Below are positions 51,385 through 60,151 of a stretch of DNA of 64,000 nt, piece after piece. The stretch is from Halobellus limi (GTDB lineage Archaea; Halobacteriota; Halobacteria; Halobacteriales; Haloferacaceae), in NCBI RefSeq assembly GCF_004799685.1, contig NZ_CP031313.1:143966-207965 (forward strand), written 5' to 3'. The notes under the pieces are model-generated. The model worked only from the letters and a program-made list of their open reading frames with translations. It was not told where the DNA came from and did not search any database. How positions within the stretch are numbered: the stretch's first letter is position 1; every line of letters begins with the position of its first letter. A program made the translations under genes and the position numbers.

Positions 51385-52707
51385 CTATTCGTGAAGTTCG
51401 ATTTCGATCGGCCCGCCGGGTTTGAGGTTCGTACTGGCAATCAGATCCGGGTTCGGATCGGATACGAGTTCAAACGTGTACGTGTCGAGAACCGTGGCGA
51501 GGATCGTCTTCATTTCCATCCGTGCGAATCGCATCCCAATACAGTGTCGGGGGCCGCCACCGAACGGAAAATATGCATACTCCGGACGGTCAGGATCGCC
51601 AGCAAACCGTTTTGGACGGAACACTTCCGGATCGTCCCACCACGCCGGATCACGGTGGACGGCCCACTGCGGTAAGACTAACGTGGTCCCCTCCGGAATC
51701 GTATAGCCCTGCAACTCCACATCACGTGCCGCTTCTCGGAAGAACATATACACGGGTGGATAGAGACGCAAGGCCTCGTCGATCACGCGGTCCAGCCGTT
51801 CGAGCTTCGGGAGATCCTCGGCAGTCACTGTCTCATCACAGACGGCGTCAAGTTCCGCTTGGAGTGCGGCTTGCTCGTCCGGATGCTGCGCGAGACACAA
51901 GAACGTATACGTCAGTCCCAACGCAGTCGTCTCGTGACCAGCAAAGAGGAACGTGACCATATTGTCACGGAACTCCTCCTGTGACAGGTCGCTCGCTTCG
52001 ACGAATCCGACGAGGATCGAAAGCAGATCATCACCTCGATTCTCCGGATGTTGCTCTCGCCGTTGTTGAGCGAGTTCATCGACGAATTCCTGAAGTTCAC
52101 CGAGTTTTCGTTTGTACCGTCGATTCGTCGGCGTTGGGAGACGGTCCGGAAGGAACGACCAGAATCGACTCGTGTCGAAGCGAGCGAGCATCGCCTCTGA
52201 CGCCTCCGAAACTACCGGGTGGTCGGTCACATCCACACCGAATAGTGTCCGTCCCAGCACGTCCATCGTTGTCGCCGTCATCACGTCGTTGACGTCGACA
52301 ATCATCCCATCGTGCCACTGATCGACCGTCTCTGCTGCGGTAGCACGCATCTCGGGGACGTACGTGGTCAACCGTTCTCGGTAGAACGCTGGCTGCACCT
52401 GCGACCGTTGGTTCTGCCACTGTTCGCCACCACTCACGAACAATCCTTCACCCATCGCATCGGCAAGGTTCCGTGTCAACACCTCGCCTTTCTCGAACGC
52501 CTCGTGGTTACCAAGGAGCACCTGCTGGATCGCGTCCGGGTGGGCAATCATACACGCGTCGGTGCCGAAGACGTCGTAACTTGCGACGCGACCGTACTCG
52601 TCACGCAACTCCTCGAAAAACGCAAAAATGTCACGACTCAACGCGACCGTATTACCGATGACGGGGAGTCCGCGCGGACCGGGAGGGTAGTCGACCGCTG
52701 TACTCAT
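51385..52707 (-). CDS. cytochrome P450
   Basis: A 440-residue soluble P450 from the ATG at 52707 (MSTAVDYPPGPRGLP). The heme-binding loop FPFGGGPRHCIGMRF carries the axial Cys. The I-helix oxygen site is FAGHETTALG, the K-helix pair is EALR, and the PERF-like segment is VFRPKRFAG. The Pro-rich start is normal for the class. Substrate and redox partner are unknown; no ferredoxin gene adjoins. The amidohydrolase follows on the same strand, and an HTH-10 regulator is divergent across 88 bases, so induction by substrate is likely. Confidence 0.94.
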   Translation of the reverse strand: MSTAVDYPPGPRGLPVIGNTVALSRDIFAFFEELRDEYGRVASYDVFGTDACMIAHPDAIQQVLLGNHEAFEKGEVLTRNLADAMGEGLFVSGGEQWQNQRSQVQPAFYRERLTTYVPEMRATAAETVDQWHDGMIVDVNDVMTATTMDVLGRTLFGVDVTDHPVVSEASEAMLARFDTSRFWSFLPDRLPTPTNRRYKRKLGELQEFVDELAQQRREQHPENRGDDLLSILVGFVEASDLSQEEFRDNMVTFLFAGHETTALGLTYTFLCLAQHPDEQAALQAELDAVCDETVTAEDLPKLERLDRVIDEALRLYPPVYMFFREAARDVELQGYTIPEGTTLVLPQWAVHRDPAWWDDPEVFRPKRFAGDPDRPEYAYFPFGGGPRHCIGMRFARMEMKTILATVLDTYTFELVSDPNPDLIASTNLKPGGPIEIELHE

Positions 52708-52795
52708 ACGTACCCGTAAGCGACACTTGGACTCCTGTGTTCTGCCGGACAGGTCCACCTATTTTTACTTGTCACGGTTCCTTTTGCTCTCGGTA

Positions 52796-53476
52796 ATGCG
52801 ATACCTGCAGTTACAGATCCAGTTCTCATCGGAGGCGAGGCATCCGATGCACCAGTTTCTCGTCGAACACGACTCAGTTCGGCAAGCGTACCTCCGGCAT
52901 TGGAACTTTTCGAACCCCGAGTACGTCACTACCTTACTCCACGTTGTTGGCAACAGCACGGATGGACGCGATGAGTACCTTTCGGCGCTCGACGCTGTGG
53001 ATACGATCTCCGAGTATGATGTCACACCGATTGATGATCGCAGTTTCTACGTCTACATTCGAGAGGCAGCGCAGGGGTTCGCCCGTCAGTTGCGCGTTCT
53101 CCTCACCGACACGGAACTCCTCGTCGTCCCACCGATCGAATACGACAGCGACGGTTCGATACGCTTTGAGATCGCTGGCGACCAGGACGCCCTGCAGAAC
53201 CTGGTCACCGAGTTCCCCGAGCACCTCTCCGTGTCGATCAACCGCCTCGGAGAGTACGACGCCTATCGAGAACCGCAAACCGTAGCGTTGACCGAGCGCC
53301 AGAGAGAGGTGCTTGAGGTTGCTCGCGAACAGGGATATTACGAAATTCCCCGGCAGACAAGCGTTCGAGAAATTGCCGATGAGATTGGCTGTTCAAAAAG
53401 CACCGCTGCGGGTCATCTCCGAAAGGCAGAGGCGCGGCTTGTGTCGCTCTATGGATCGCAGCCGATTGTGTTATGA
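52796..53476 (+). CDS. Bat-type HTH-10 transcriptional regulator
   Basis: A 226-residue regulator from the ATG at 52796 (MRYLQLQIQFSSEA). The sensor part has ARHPMHQFLVEHDSVRQAYL, like the RNPMHEFLMESDD region of the 29184 regulator. The HTH-10 domain is LTERQREVLEVAREQGYYEIP followed by SVREIADEIGCSKSTAAGHL; here split at position 20 as LTERQREVLEVAREQGYYEI. A TATA-like ctatttttactt lies about 25-37 bases upstream. Divergent from the P450 gene, its likely target. Confidence 0.88.
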   Translation: MRYLQLQIQFSSEARHPMHQFLVEHDSVRQAYLRHWNFSNPEYVTTLLHVVGNSTDGRDEYLSALDAVDTISEYDVTPIDDRSFYVYIREAAQGFARQLRVLLTDTELLVVPPIEYDSDGSIRFEIAGDQDALQNLVTEFPEHLSVSINRLGEYDAYREPQTVALTERQREVLEVAREQGYYEIPRQTSVREIADEIGCSKSTAAGHLRKAEARLVSLYGSQPIVL

Positions 53477-53556
53477 ATCTATGACGACTGTCCTTCCCGA
53501 ATCATAGTTTTCCTTCCGGAAATCGGTGAGTCTCGGTCTCGGAGGGCGGAACTGTT

Positions 53557-53925
53557 GTGCTCTTCCTCTTCGTGGTTGCGGGGCTACTGTTTGAATCCTG
53601 GAGTGTCAGCGACTTCCTGTCGCACCTCACGATTGAAACGATTGGCTGGCTCCTGCTTTCCAGCGGGATGGTTATTGCTACAGTCGGGATCCCGATTGCT
53701 CTCTATTTCCATTCACGACTCGCCGCTCCCGTCATTCTTCTCGGTGTGATCGTCTTTGGCTGGCTAACTATTGGGATCGGTACCGGAACTCTCCAGAAGG
53801 GTGCCCTATTCGGGCTGAGTCTATATGCGGTTGGCCTGTCACCAGTGTATATTTTCCTGTATCTCGCCTTTGGTGGTGGTGAATACTACGTTCGAACGAA
53901 GAGAAAGGCAGAGCTCAATCAGTAA
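53557..53925 (+). CDS. four-TM membrane protein, unknown function
   Basis: A 122-residue protein, starting GTG, with hydrophobic segments LFLFVVAGLLFESW, TIGWLLLSSGMVIATVGIPI, PVILLGVIVFGWLTIGIGTG and FGLSLYAVGLSPVYIFLYLA, ending RTKRKAELNQ. No family recognised. It is convergent with the alpha/beta hydrolase, whose stop overlaps by 7 bases. Confidence 0.6.
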   Translation: MLFLFVVAGLLFESWSVSDFLSHLTIETIGWLLLSSGMVIATVGIPIALYFHSRLAAPVILLGVIVFGWLTIGIGTGTLQKGALFGLSLYAVGLSPVYIFLYLAFGGGEYYVRTKRKAELNQ

Positions 53926-54725
53926 CCAGATTCCGGCACTGGCGTCTCTTCCTCGTCGATGAAACCGCGTACCTTCGCTATAATGCGTTCAGGTGCTTCC
54001 GTCGGACCACCGTGACCGACGTCATCGAATTCGACGAACTGACTGCTTGAGAGGGCGGCGTCCACTGCACGGATGCCATCTCGAAGATGCGGCGGTCCCG
54101 CAGTCCCGGTCAATAAGAGAACTGGCGCATCGATCTCGAGTGCGTCCGGAAGTTGGTACTGCTCGATTGCGCGATTGATTCGCGCAATGTTTTCGGTCAA
54201 GGCGACGATCTCGGGCCACGGCGGCCACTCAGCGAGCCAGCTCTCAAGATCATCGATCTCGCCACCGTGCATCACCTCTCGGATGTAGAACTTCATCGCC
54301 TCGCGTCGATCGCCGTCGTTGATTCGTTCCTGCATCTGCGCTGCGAGATCAGCTTGGTCACGATAGTCGTCGACGAGAATAGCTGGCTCATACGCGATAA
54401 GCTTCTGTACCGAAGCCTTTCGAGCGACTTCGATCGCTAACAGACCACCGAACGAGTGCCCGAACAGGAGTGGCGTTCCCTCAACTGCATCGATGACTGC
54501 TCGAACGTCCTCAACACCACGTTCGAGCCGATACTCGTCAGAGTCACCGCTTTCCCCAACGCCGCGTCGGTGGGGAACAACGACGGTGTAGTCCTCAGCG
54601 AAGTGAGGAACGATCGGCTTCCAGTACTCGGGGGACGATCCGCCGTGAAGAAGGATGAGCGGCGGGCCTTCTCCGTACTGTTCGTATGCGATCCGAGTCC
54701 CATCTGCGGAAATCACAGTCTGCAT
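53919..54725 (-). CDS. alpha/beta-fold hydrolase
   Basis: A 268-residue cytoplasmic serine hydrolase. The oxyanion HGG motif is LILLHGGSSPEYW (residues 23-35). The nucleophile elbow is GHSFGG with S91, and the likely catalytic His is in VGHGG near residue 245. The layout fits esterases/lactonases of the alpha/beta hydrolase-1 type (for example 3-oxoadipate enol-lactonase relatives). Substrate unknown. A fragment of an ABC ATPase gene lies upstream. Confidence 0.88.
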   Translation of the reverse strand: MQTVISADGTRIAYEQYGEGPPLILLHGGSSPEYWKPIVPHFAEDYTVVVPHRRGVGESGDSDEYRLERGVEDVRAVIDAVEGTPLLFGHSFGGLLAIEVARKASVQKLIAYEPAILVDDYRDQADLAAQMQERINDGDRREAMKFYIREVMHGGEIDDLESWLAEWPPWPEIVALTENIARINRAIEQYQLPDALEIDAPVLLLTGTAGPPHLRDGIRAVDAALSSSQFVEFDDVGHGGPTEAPERIIAKVRGFIDEEETPVPESGY

Positions 54726-54799
54726 TGATGCATTATATCGTTAGAGTAAGACCGAAGAATGAGTGACTCTCAGTCGTCCGGCCTTTTAAATAGCGGCTG

Positions 54800-54940
54800 T
54801 AGTGGGATGGTAACGCGTGACGAGAATCTGATCGTAGTCGTTTTACCAGCCCTGTTGGGACCCAGGAACCCGATGAATTCGCCTTCTCCGATGTTCAACG
54901 AGACGCCACGGACCGCTTCGGTTCAGTCGGCGTATGTAGC
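54800..54940 (-). pseudogene. ABC-transporter ATPase fragment with altered Walker A
   Basis: Read on the minus strand from about 54925: EAVRGVSLNIGEGEFIGFLG then PNRAGKTTTIRF. This is the start of an ABC ATPase (DrrA-like) with Walker A GPNRAGKTT, where the usual third residue Gly is Arg. The frame then ends without Q-loop, signature or Walker B, and no start codon precedes it. Only about 45 residues survive, so it is a remnant. Confidence 0.7.
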
Positions 54941-54950
54941 GTGGACATCT

Positions 54951-55637
54951 TTATTGTGGTAGCGGGGGCCACGTCGTCGCCACGGTCTCTTCGATGAGTT
55001 GCGTTTGAGCCCGCCGCAGTCGCTCAGAAACAGACGATGGGGAAATCCCAAGTTCTGCGGCGACATCCTCTAAGGACGCTTTCCGCGGGATGTCGAAGTA
55101 CCCCAGTTCGTACGCGATTCGGAGTGCTTCGTGTTGACGGTCGGTCAGTCCATCGCCCGGGGGTTCAGACTCCCCGTCTCGGGTGAGACGGTGTAAGCGG
55201 AACCCGGCATTTCGCTGCCAAAACGAGGAAAACTTGTTGAACGCGTCCCGGTCGGCGAACCAACCGGTCTGTCGCCATCCGCCCGGTACGACGTCAATAC
55301 GCTCGATGATAGCGTCAGCCGTTGCAAGCGCTTCGAGATCCGTAAGATCGTCAAGGTGGTCACCGAGCTGTTCTTCCAGACTGAGCGCCGGGCGGACCTG
55401 GTATCGACGGGTGTCACCTGCTTGTCCCACGAGCGTCCATTCCCCAACGTCATATGCGTCTGTGAAGGCCGTCTCAACGGTCGCCTGCGACCCGTCTTGG
55501 ACAGTGACGAGAAATAGAGGTCGGTTCCCGTGATTATATTGCATCTCTAAGACCAGCGTGGCTTCAGACGCCCGTTCCGCAACGCCAGCGAGCGGTAACG
55601 CTTGACAGTCGATATCGAACTCACTAACGAGTCCCAT
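54951..55637 (-). CDS. Bat-type HTH-10 transcriptional regulator
   Basis: A 228-residue regulator, start MGLVSEFDIDCQALPL at 55637. The sensor part (about 1-165) includes TLVLEMQYNHGNRPLFLVTV. The HTH-10 domain has LTDRQHEALRIAYELGYFDI then ASLEDVAAELGISPSSVSER, ending with WPPLPQ. It belongs to a subgroup different from the other regulators of this kind in the window. It has no obvious paired operon; the hydrolase and serine-hydrolase genes lie on either side. Confidence 0.88.
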   Translation of the reverse strand: MGLVSEFDIDCQALPLAGVAERASEATLVLEMQYNHGNRPLFLVTVQDGSQATVETAFTDAYDVGEWTLVGQAGDTRRYQVRPALSLEEQLGDHLDDLTDLEALATADAIIERIDVVPGGWRQTGWFADRDAFNKFSSFWQRNAGFRLHRLTRDGESEPPGDGLTDRQHEALRIAYELGYFDIPRKASLEDVAAELGISPSSVSERLRRAQTQLIEETVATTWPPLPQ

Positions 55638-55760
55638 ATGTTATCTCTTTTACCGGTCGTAATGTGAATGGCGAAAGAGCCGAGCAGGCCAATTTACCTG
55701 TTGCAGCTGAAATCAATCGGTTCTACAGGCCAACCGTCTCAAAGCCAATCCCGAGGCGGT

Positions 55761-56168
55761 TCACACTGTTAGGAAGCCGAGATTCGAGAGTAGCCAACTA
55801 AATACTAATCCGAGAAGTGCCAACAGCGTCTGGTGGGCGCGTGCAGACAGTGACCAGTAGCCGTTTCGCCACGCGAGTGCGGCACCGACGGTAGTCACTA
55901 GCGTGAAGAGTACCACTAGATACGGGAGTGTGAGTGCGATCTGCATCGCTAGCGGTCGCGTGATGAGCGTCAGATTGCCACCCATACCAACTATGAAACT
56001 AAAGAGGAGAACGAACCCCAAGGAGACACCGCTCAGACCGATAGCCGCTGTACGAGCGAGCCACGGGAGCCTCGTGAACTTACCAGTGTCGTCCCGCGTG
56101 ACTCTATTCGCATCGTCTGACTCTTGGAGTTGGTCTGTCTGTTGGTGAGTGACGTGTTGATCTGTCAT
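55761..56168 (-). CDS. membrane protein coupled to the beta-lactamase-fold gene
   Basis: A 135-residue protein with about four hydrophobic segments: LARTAAIGLSGVSLGFVLLF, PLAMQIALTLPYLVVLFTLV, VTTVGAALAWRNG and HQTLLALLGLVFSWLLSNLG. The first 35 residues are polar (TDQHVTHQQTDQLQES). Its start overlaps the serine-hydrolase stop by 4 bases. In some bacterial and archaeal relatives a C-terminal multi-TM part is fused to a beta-lactamase-fold domain; here it appears as a separate gene. Function unknown. Confidence 0.7.
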   Translation of the reverse strand: MTDQHVTHQQTDQLQESDDANRVTRDDTGKFTRLPWLARTAAIGLSGVSLGFVLLFSFIVGMGGNLTLITRPLAMQIALTLPYLVVLFTLVTTVGAALAWRNGYWSLSARAHQTLLALLGLVFSWLLSNLGFLTV

Positions 56169-57868
56169 TTCGAATCCTCCTCTGGTTTATTGCGAGTCCG
56201 ACCCCGTTGCCACTGTCGTAGGGCACTGTGTGCTCCCCTGGCAGCGAGCGATAATCCGAAGCCCGATATCGCCGTCCCGAGGAGACCGGCTGTGACGAGT
56301 TGTCGATCTTGGAGCGGAACCGGCTGGTAGACGCCAGTCGGGACACTGCTCATATTCAGCACCTCTACTCCCCCGTCTGTAACCTCAAACGCGAGGACAT
56401 CGTGACCGCCAAGCTCGTGATACACGTACGGGTCTGTCTCAACCCACTCCCGGGTGTCGCCGTCAAGAGTGGATGTGCGCAGACGGTTGCCGTCTCCAGG
56501 TTCGACAGAAAGGTGAGCGAGTTGATCAGCGACTTGGAGCGGCCCGCTCGCTGGGAGGGACGAGAGACTGTACTCGCCAGCGACAGTTTCAGCACGCTCC
56601 CGCATACCTGGTTCCGAGGTCGGGGGTGGTGTGGCTGGCGCTGGTTGGAGACCATACTCCGCGACGATCTCATCGACGACAGCCGCCGGAAGCTCGCTGG
56701 GCTTGCTGTTGTACGCCACGAAGATCCCAACCCCGTGATCTGGAGCGAGTAACAGATGACTCGTGAAGTTGACCGTCGCACCCGAGTGGGCGAGGAGATT
56801 CGCGTCCGGGCTTCCGTATTCGTGGAAACCGTACCGCCAGTTTGTGACTGTTGGGTGTCGCACGTGATGGCGACTATGCATCCGTTCAGTAGTCTTTGTG
56901 TCAAGAATCCGCGTGCCGCTGACTGCTCCAGTACCGAGATGTGCCAGCATAAACGCGGCCATATCTGTTGCTGTCGCGGTCAGCGATCCTGCGGGCTGCA
57001 TATTGATGTAGACATCGTCAGCTACGGTGAACGACGCATTGTTGCTGTCGTGCGGTCTAGCGAGGTTCCCAGGGTGGTTGTTGGGGACAGGTTGGGCGAA
57101 CGTACTGTGGGACATCCCGAGCGGCTCAAAGACTTCTGAGTGGACGTATTCCGTAAACGTCGTGTCGTGTGCTTCAGCCACGACGTGACCGGCGAGTGCC
57201 GCGCCGTAGTTGGAATAACCGACGAGTTCACCAGGCCGACGGATACGTGGGGGTTGCTGCTCGGCGAGGACCGTCTCCAGCGAGTCGAGAGCATCGGAAT
57301 CAGCGACGATTTCGGGGTCAAGCGTGGACTCGAACCCGGCGGTGTGCGTGCCGAGATGCCGCAAAGTCACTGGCTCATTGTAGGTATCCGGGATAGTAAC
57401 TGGTGAGTCGTCGAGATACGTGTTAACGTCGGCATCAAGATCAAGCACGCCTCGTTCAACACCCTGCATAACGGCGGTGTATGTCACGAGTTTCCCGACC
57501 GACCCGACCCGAAACGCTGTGTCGTCAGCTCGAACCGGGTTTCCGGCTTCGGTATCCGCAACACCGTATCCCTTGGTGAGCACGGGAGAACCTCCCGAGA
57601 CGATCGCCACGGTAGCTCCGGGAGTCGTCTCCCCGATCCGGTCAGCTATTACGTCATCAACGAACGCTTCAAGCTCGTCCGGATCCCCGAAGGGACTCTT
57701 ATGCTGCTGTACTTCTGTAACCGGTGAGTTGATCGTGGCGCTTGTCCGTCCGGCTACAGTTCCGAGGTTCCCGAGTCCGAATCCGAGAGTACCGAGGCAC
57801 GCAAGGAACGACCGTCTTGTCGTTCGATCAACCTCGGTAGTTGCCGTGGAACGTTGTGGTTGTGTCAT
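56165..57868 (-). CDS. class C beta-lactamase-fold serine hydrolase
   Basis: A 567-residue Tat-exported protein (RTTRRSFLACLGTLGFGLG). The catalytic SxxK is S123-V-G-K126, the YxN is Y218-S-N, and the HxG (KTG equivalent) is HSG near residue 347. An additional C-terminal region of about 150 residues ends in a hydrophobic segment (LVTAGLLGTAISGFGLSLA), which anchors it. Such archaeal proteins usually cleave esters or D-amino peptides. The membrane protein downstream overlaps it by 4 bases; the methyltransferase lies upstream. The start at 57868 opens the Tat signal. Confidence 0.88.
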   Translation of the reverse strand: MTQPQRSTATTEVDRTTRRSFLACLGTLGFGLGNLGTVAGRTSATINSPVTEVQQHKSPFGDPDELEAFVDDVIADRIGETTPGATVAIVSGGSPVLTKGYGVADTEAGNPVRADDTAFRVGSVGKLVTYTAVMQGVERGVLDLDADVNTYLDDSPVTIPDTYNEPVTLRHLGTHTAGFESTLDPEIVADSDALDSLETVLAEQQPPRIRRPGELVGYSNYGAALAGHVVAEAHDTTFTEYVHSEVFEPLGMSHSTFAQPVPNNHPGNLARPHDSNNASFTVADDVYINMQPAGSLTATATDMAAFMLAHLGTGAVSGTRILDTKTTERMHSRHHVRHPTVTNWRYGFHEYGSPDANLLAHSGATVNFTSHLLLAPDHGVGIFVAYNSKPSELPAAVVDEIVAEYGLQPAPATPPPTSEPGMRERAETVAGEYSLSSLPASGPLQVADQLAHLSVEPGDGNRLRTSTLDGDTREWVETDPYVYHELGGHDVLAFEVTDGGVEVLNMSSVPTGVYQPVPLQDRQLVTAGLLGTAISGFGLSLAARGAHSALRQWQRGRTRNKPEEDSK

Positions 57869-57875
57869 CAAGTGA

Positions 57876-58628
57876 TCACCTCGGGGAGGCCTCGATGGTA
57901 GCGACGAGCCCGAAAAACGACGTTGAGGTGTTCTCGACTGTGAGTCCGGCCTGCTCAACGGTTTCTAATGGATCGTGGGTCAGTCGGCACCCGTTCTTCT
58001 CATACTGGGATTCCGCCCGCCAGACCTGGAGCCAAGCGAGCGGCGCAGCGTCGCTGTGACGGTGTTCAAGTAGTAGAATCTCGCCGTCAGGCCTGCAGAC
58101 TCGCTCCATTTCGTGGAGCGCCGCTTTCGGATCGGGAAACGTGCACGTGGAAAACGACGAGATGACAGTGTCGAAACTGTCGTCAGAGAAGTCAAGCGCC
58201 TGGGCATCCATCGTGTGAACGGTTCCTTCCACATCAAGCCTGCCAAGTTCAGAACGAGCGTGGGTGAGCATCTCATCGCTGATGTCGATACCGACGACCT
58301 CGCTTGCCGACGGGAGGTACTGGAAATTCCGCCCGGTCCCGCAGGCGACATCAAGGACTCGCCCACTCGCATACCGGAAGTGATCTTGACGATACCGACC
58401 AGCGACCAACTGGTCAAGTTGGCGCCACCGAGCGAGTTTGTCAGCCACGTCTGCGTACGCGTCGGCGATCTCGTCGGCTGATTTCGAGCGCCGCTGTACT
58501 GACTGCTCTTGCGCTGTCCGTTCGCTATGTGTTCGAGTCGCCTGATCTGTCGGATCGTGTGGGGGTTTCGATTGCACGGGGGTAAGCCTCCGTTGAGCGT
58601 ACCTGTACGTCGAGCCACTGACATCCAT
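57876..58628 (-). CDS. class I SAM-dependent methyltransferase
   Basis: A 250-residue methyltransferase of the UbiE/COQ5-like type, start MDVSGSTYRY at 58628. Motif I is VLDVACGTGRN (91-101), motif II includes VVGIDISDEML, motif III region is DVEGTVHTMDAQALDF and the motif post-III is ERVCRPDGEILLLEH. The N-terminal 50 residues are polar and likely disordered. It ends 7 bases before the serine-hydrolase start, so the three genes 58628-55761 look like one operon. Substrate unknown. Confidence 0.88.
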   Translation of the reverse strand: MDVSGSTYRYAQRRLTPVQSKPPHDPTDQATRTHSERTAQEQSVQRRSKSADEIADAYADVADKLARWRQLDQLVAGRYRQDHFRYASGRVLDVACGTGRNFQYLPSASEVVGIDISDEMLTHARSELGRLDVEGTVHTMDAQALDFSDDSFDTVISSFSTCTFPDPKAALHEMERVCRPDGEILLLEHRHSDAAPLAWLQVWRAESQYEKNGCRLTHDPLETVEQAGLTVENTSTSFFGLVATIEASPR

Positions 58629-58791
58629 AAAGCTATTGGATATTTGATAATATATCATATTTTATTCAAAATTTGAGTTGAGCGAAAAGCCGTGATTATA
58701 GGACAGTTGCACCACTATCCAAAATATATCTGATCGGCACCGTATTCTACTCAACACTGATTTTGTAATGCTGCTGTTACTAGAACTGAAA

Positions 58792-59700
58792 TCACCCGCT
58801 CTCGCGTCGCACGCGCTCCGTCCGCACCACAGTCGCAGTCAAGTCAAGATAGAGCCTCACTGCATCCTCCCCGTGACGCAACACGACTTCGTATTCATCG
58901 GGGTCCGACGCGACCTGCTCAGATGTCCAGCGGCCCTCGTAGACGTATTCGTGGAATTCCCAGAGCCCTCTAGCAGTCACGTCAACTCCGTGTTCCCAAT
59001 GGAACGCAATCGATGCCGGATGATAGACGGCGCTGTACGTCAACGGAGTGTTGTACTCCCGGAGACACTCCTCACAGGTGCTCATCACAACAAACGAATC
59101 AGCCTCAGGCAACGCACTCGCAGGCACCCCAACCACCTCCACAGATAGTTGCGCGCCACACTCCGGACACAGCCGTTGCCGAACCAGTCTGGCATCCTCC
59201 GCACTTCGCCGCTTGACACTCTGTACGAGAGCGTCGCTCTCCCGTGTCTTGACCTGCGCGGGTGTGATCGGTTGTCCCGAGACTTGCCGCTCACACGCCG
59301 TACAATCAATTCGGAAAAACTGATGCACCAAACTCGCTTCCAGTGCATCCGCCCCACAAAAAATGCACACTCCATCAACCGGTTCCGGACCGAACGACTC
59401 CGGTGAACCGTAATTCTCTGCAAGGATGAACCGAACGATACGTTCACCGGCGTGCGAAAGCGAATATCCATCGTCGGTTTTTCGCAAGTAGATTCCGGTG
59501 AGTTCTCCGAGGTGGTACGATAGCTTCGAGGTATTCTCCACGTCGACACGGTCGTAAATCTCAGAGAACGCGAGCTCGGCAGCGCCAGAACCGACCTGGT
59601 CGAGATCGTACTGTGCAACCGCGACGGCACGAAGAATATCGACCCGAGTATCATCGGCTAGCAGTCGAAAGATATCGGTCGGCGCACGACTTCCGGTCAT
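58792..59700 (-). CDS. ArsR-type winged-helix protein with zinc-cluster Cys motifs
   Basis: A 302-residue protein. The N-terminal winged helix (about residues 5-95) begins DIFRLLADDTRVDILRAVAV and has FSEIYDRVDVENTSKLSYHL. The rest contains Cys pairs CIFCGA, CTAC, CPEC and CEEC, enough for two zinc ribbons. Similar haloarchaeal DUF7351-type regulators have HTH plus ribbons. No signal or membrane part. Divergent from the PRC-barrel region only by direction of neighbours; targets unknown. Confidence 0.82.
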   Translation of the reverse strand: MTGSRAPTDIFRLLADDTRVDILRAVAVAQYDLDQVGSGAAELAFSEIYDRVDVENTSKLSYHLGELTGIYLRKTDDGYSLSHAGERIVRFILAENYGSPESFGPEPVDGVCIFCGADALEASLVHQFFRIDCTACERQVSGQPITPAQVKTRESDALVQSVKRRSAEDARLVRQRLCPECGAQLSVEVVGVPASALPEADSFVVMSTCEECLREYNTPLTYSAVYHPASIAFHWEHGVDVTARGLWEFHEYVYEGRWTSEQVASDPDEYEVVLRHGEDAVRLYLDLTATVVRTERVRRESG

Positions 59701-59803
59701 AATTTGAGACGGTTCCCACCACTCCAGGCGTCCTGTTGAAACCCCGCGTTCTTGCAGGTACTTACTCGCCGACCTACCCGTCCAAGGACTTATCGCAGGA
59801 TAG

Positions 59804-60043
59804 CTACGGGGCAGTCACGATGAGGTACTCTCGTGTCGTTTCGACACTGTCGACGGGGACGACCACTTGGCCGTTCTCCATTTGTGGGAATTCGGTTGAC
59901 TCCTCGCTGCTCGGATTGACACAGAGAAATTTGAGTTCACCAGTGTTGGGATTCAGTGTGATATTTTCGAGCGTCCCAAGTTTCGACCCATTAGTTGTCA
60001 TCACGTCACAGTCGTTGAGGGCGAACAGGGGGACCGAATCCAT
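59804..60043 (-). CDS. PRC-barrel domain protein
   Basis: A 79-residue single-domain PRC-barrel: DCDVMTTNGSKLGTLENITL then TGELKFLCVNPSSEES and a closing strand VVVPVDSVETTREYLIV. This resembles stand-alone haloarchaeal PRC proteins thought to act in RNA or cell-division contexts. The domain assignment is sound; the role is not known. Confidence 0.82.
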   Translation of the reverse strand: MDSVPLFALNDCDVMTTNGSKLGTLENITLNPNTGELKFLCVNPSSEESTEFPQMENGQVVVPVDSVETTREYLIVTAP

Positions 60044-60151
60044 AACCGGGTCTTGTCAGAACGGAGTCTTAACAGTCAACTAATCTGAAAAAACGGCTTC
60101 AGTATCGAACCCTGTCGCGGGCCTGATTTGTGACTATAATCAATCGACAAC

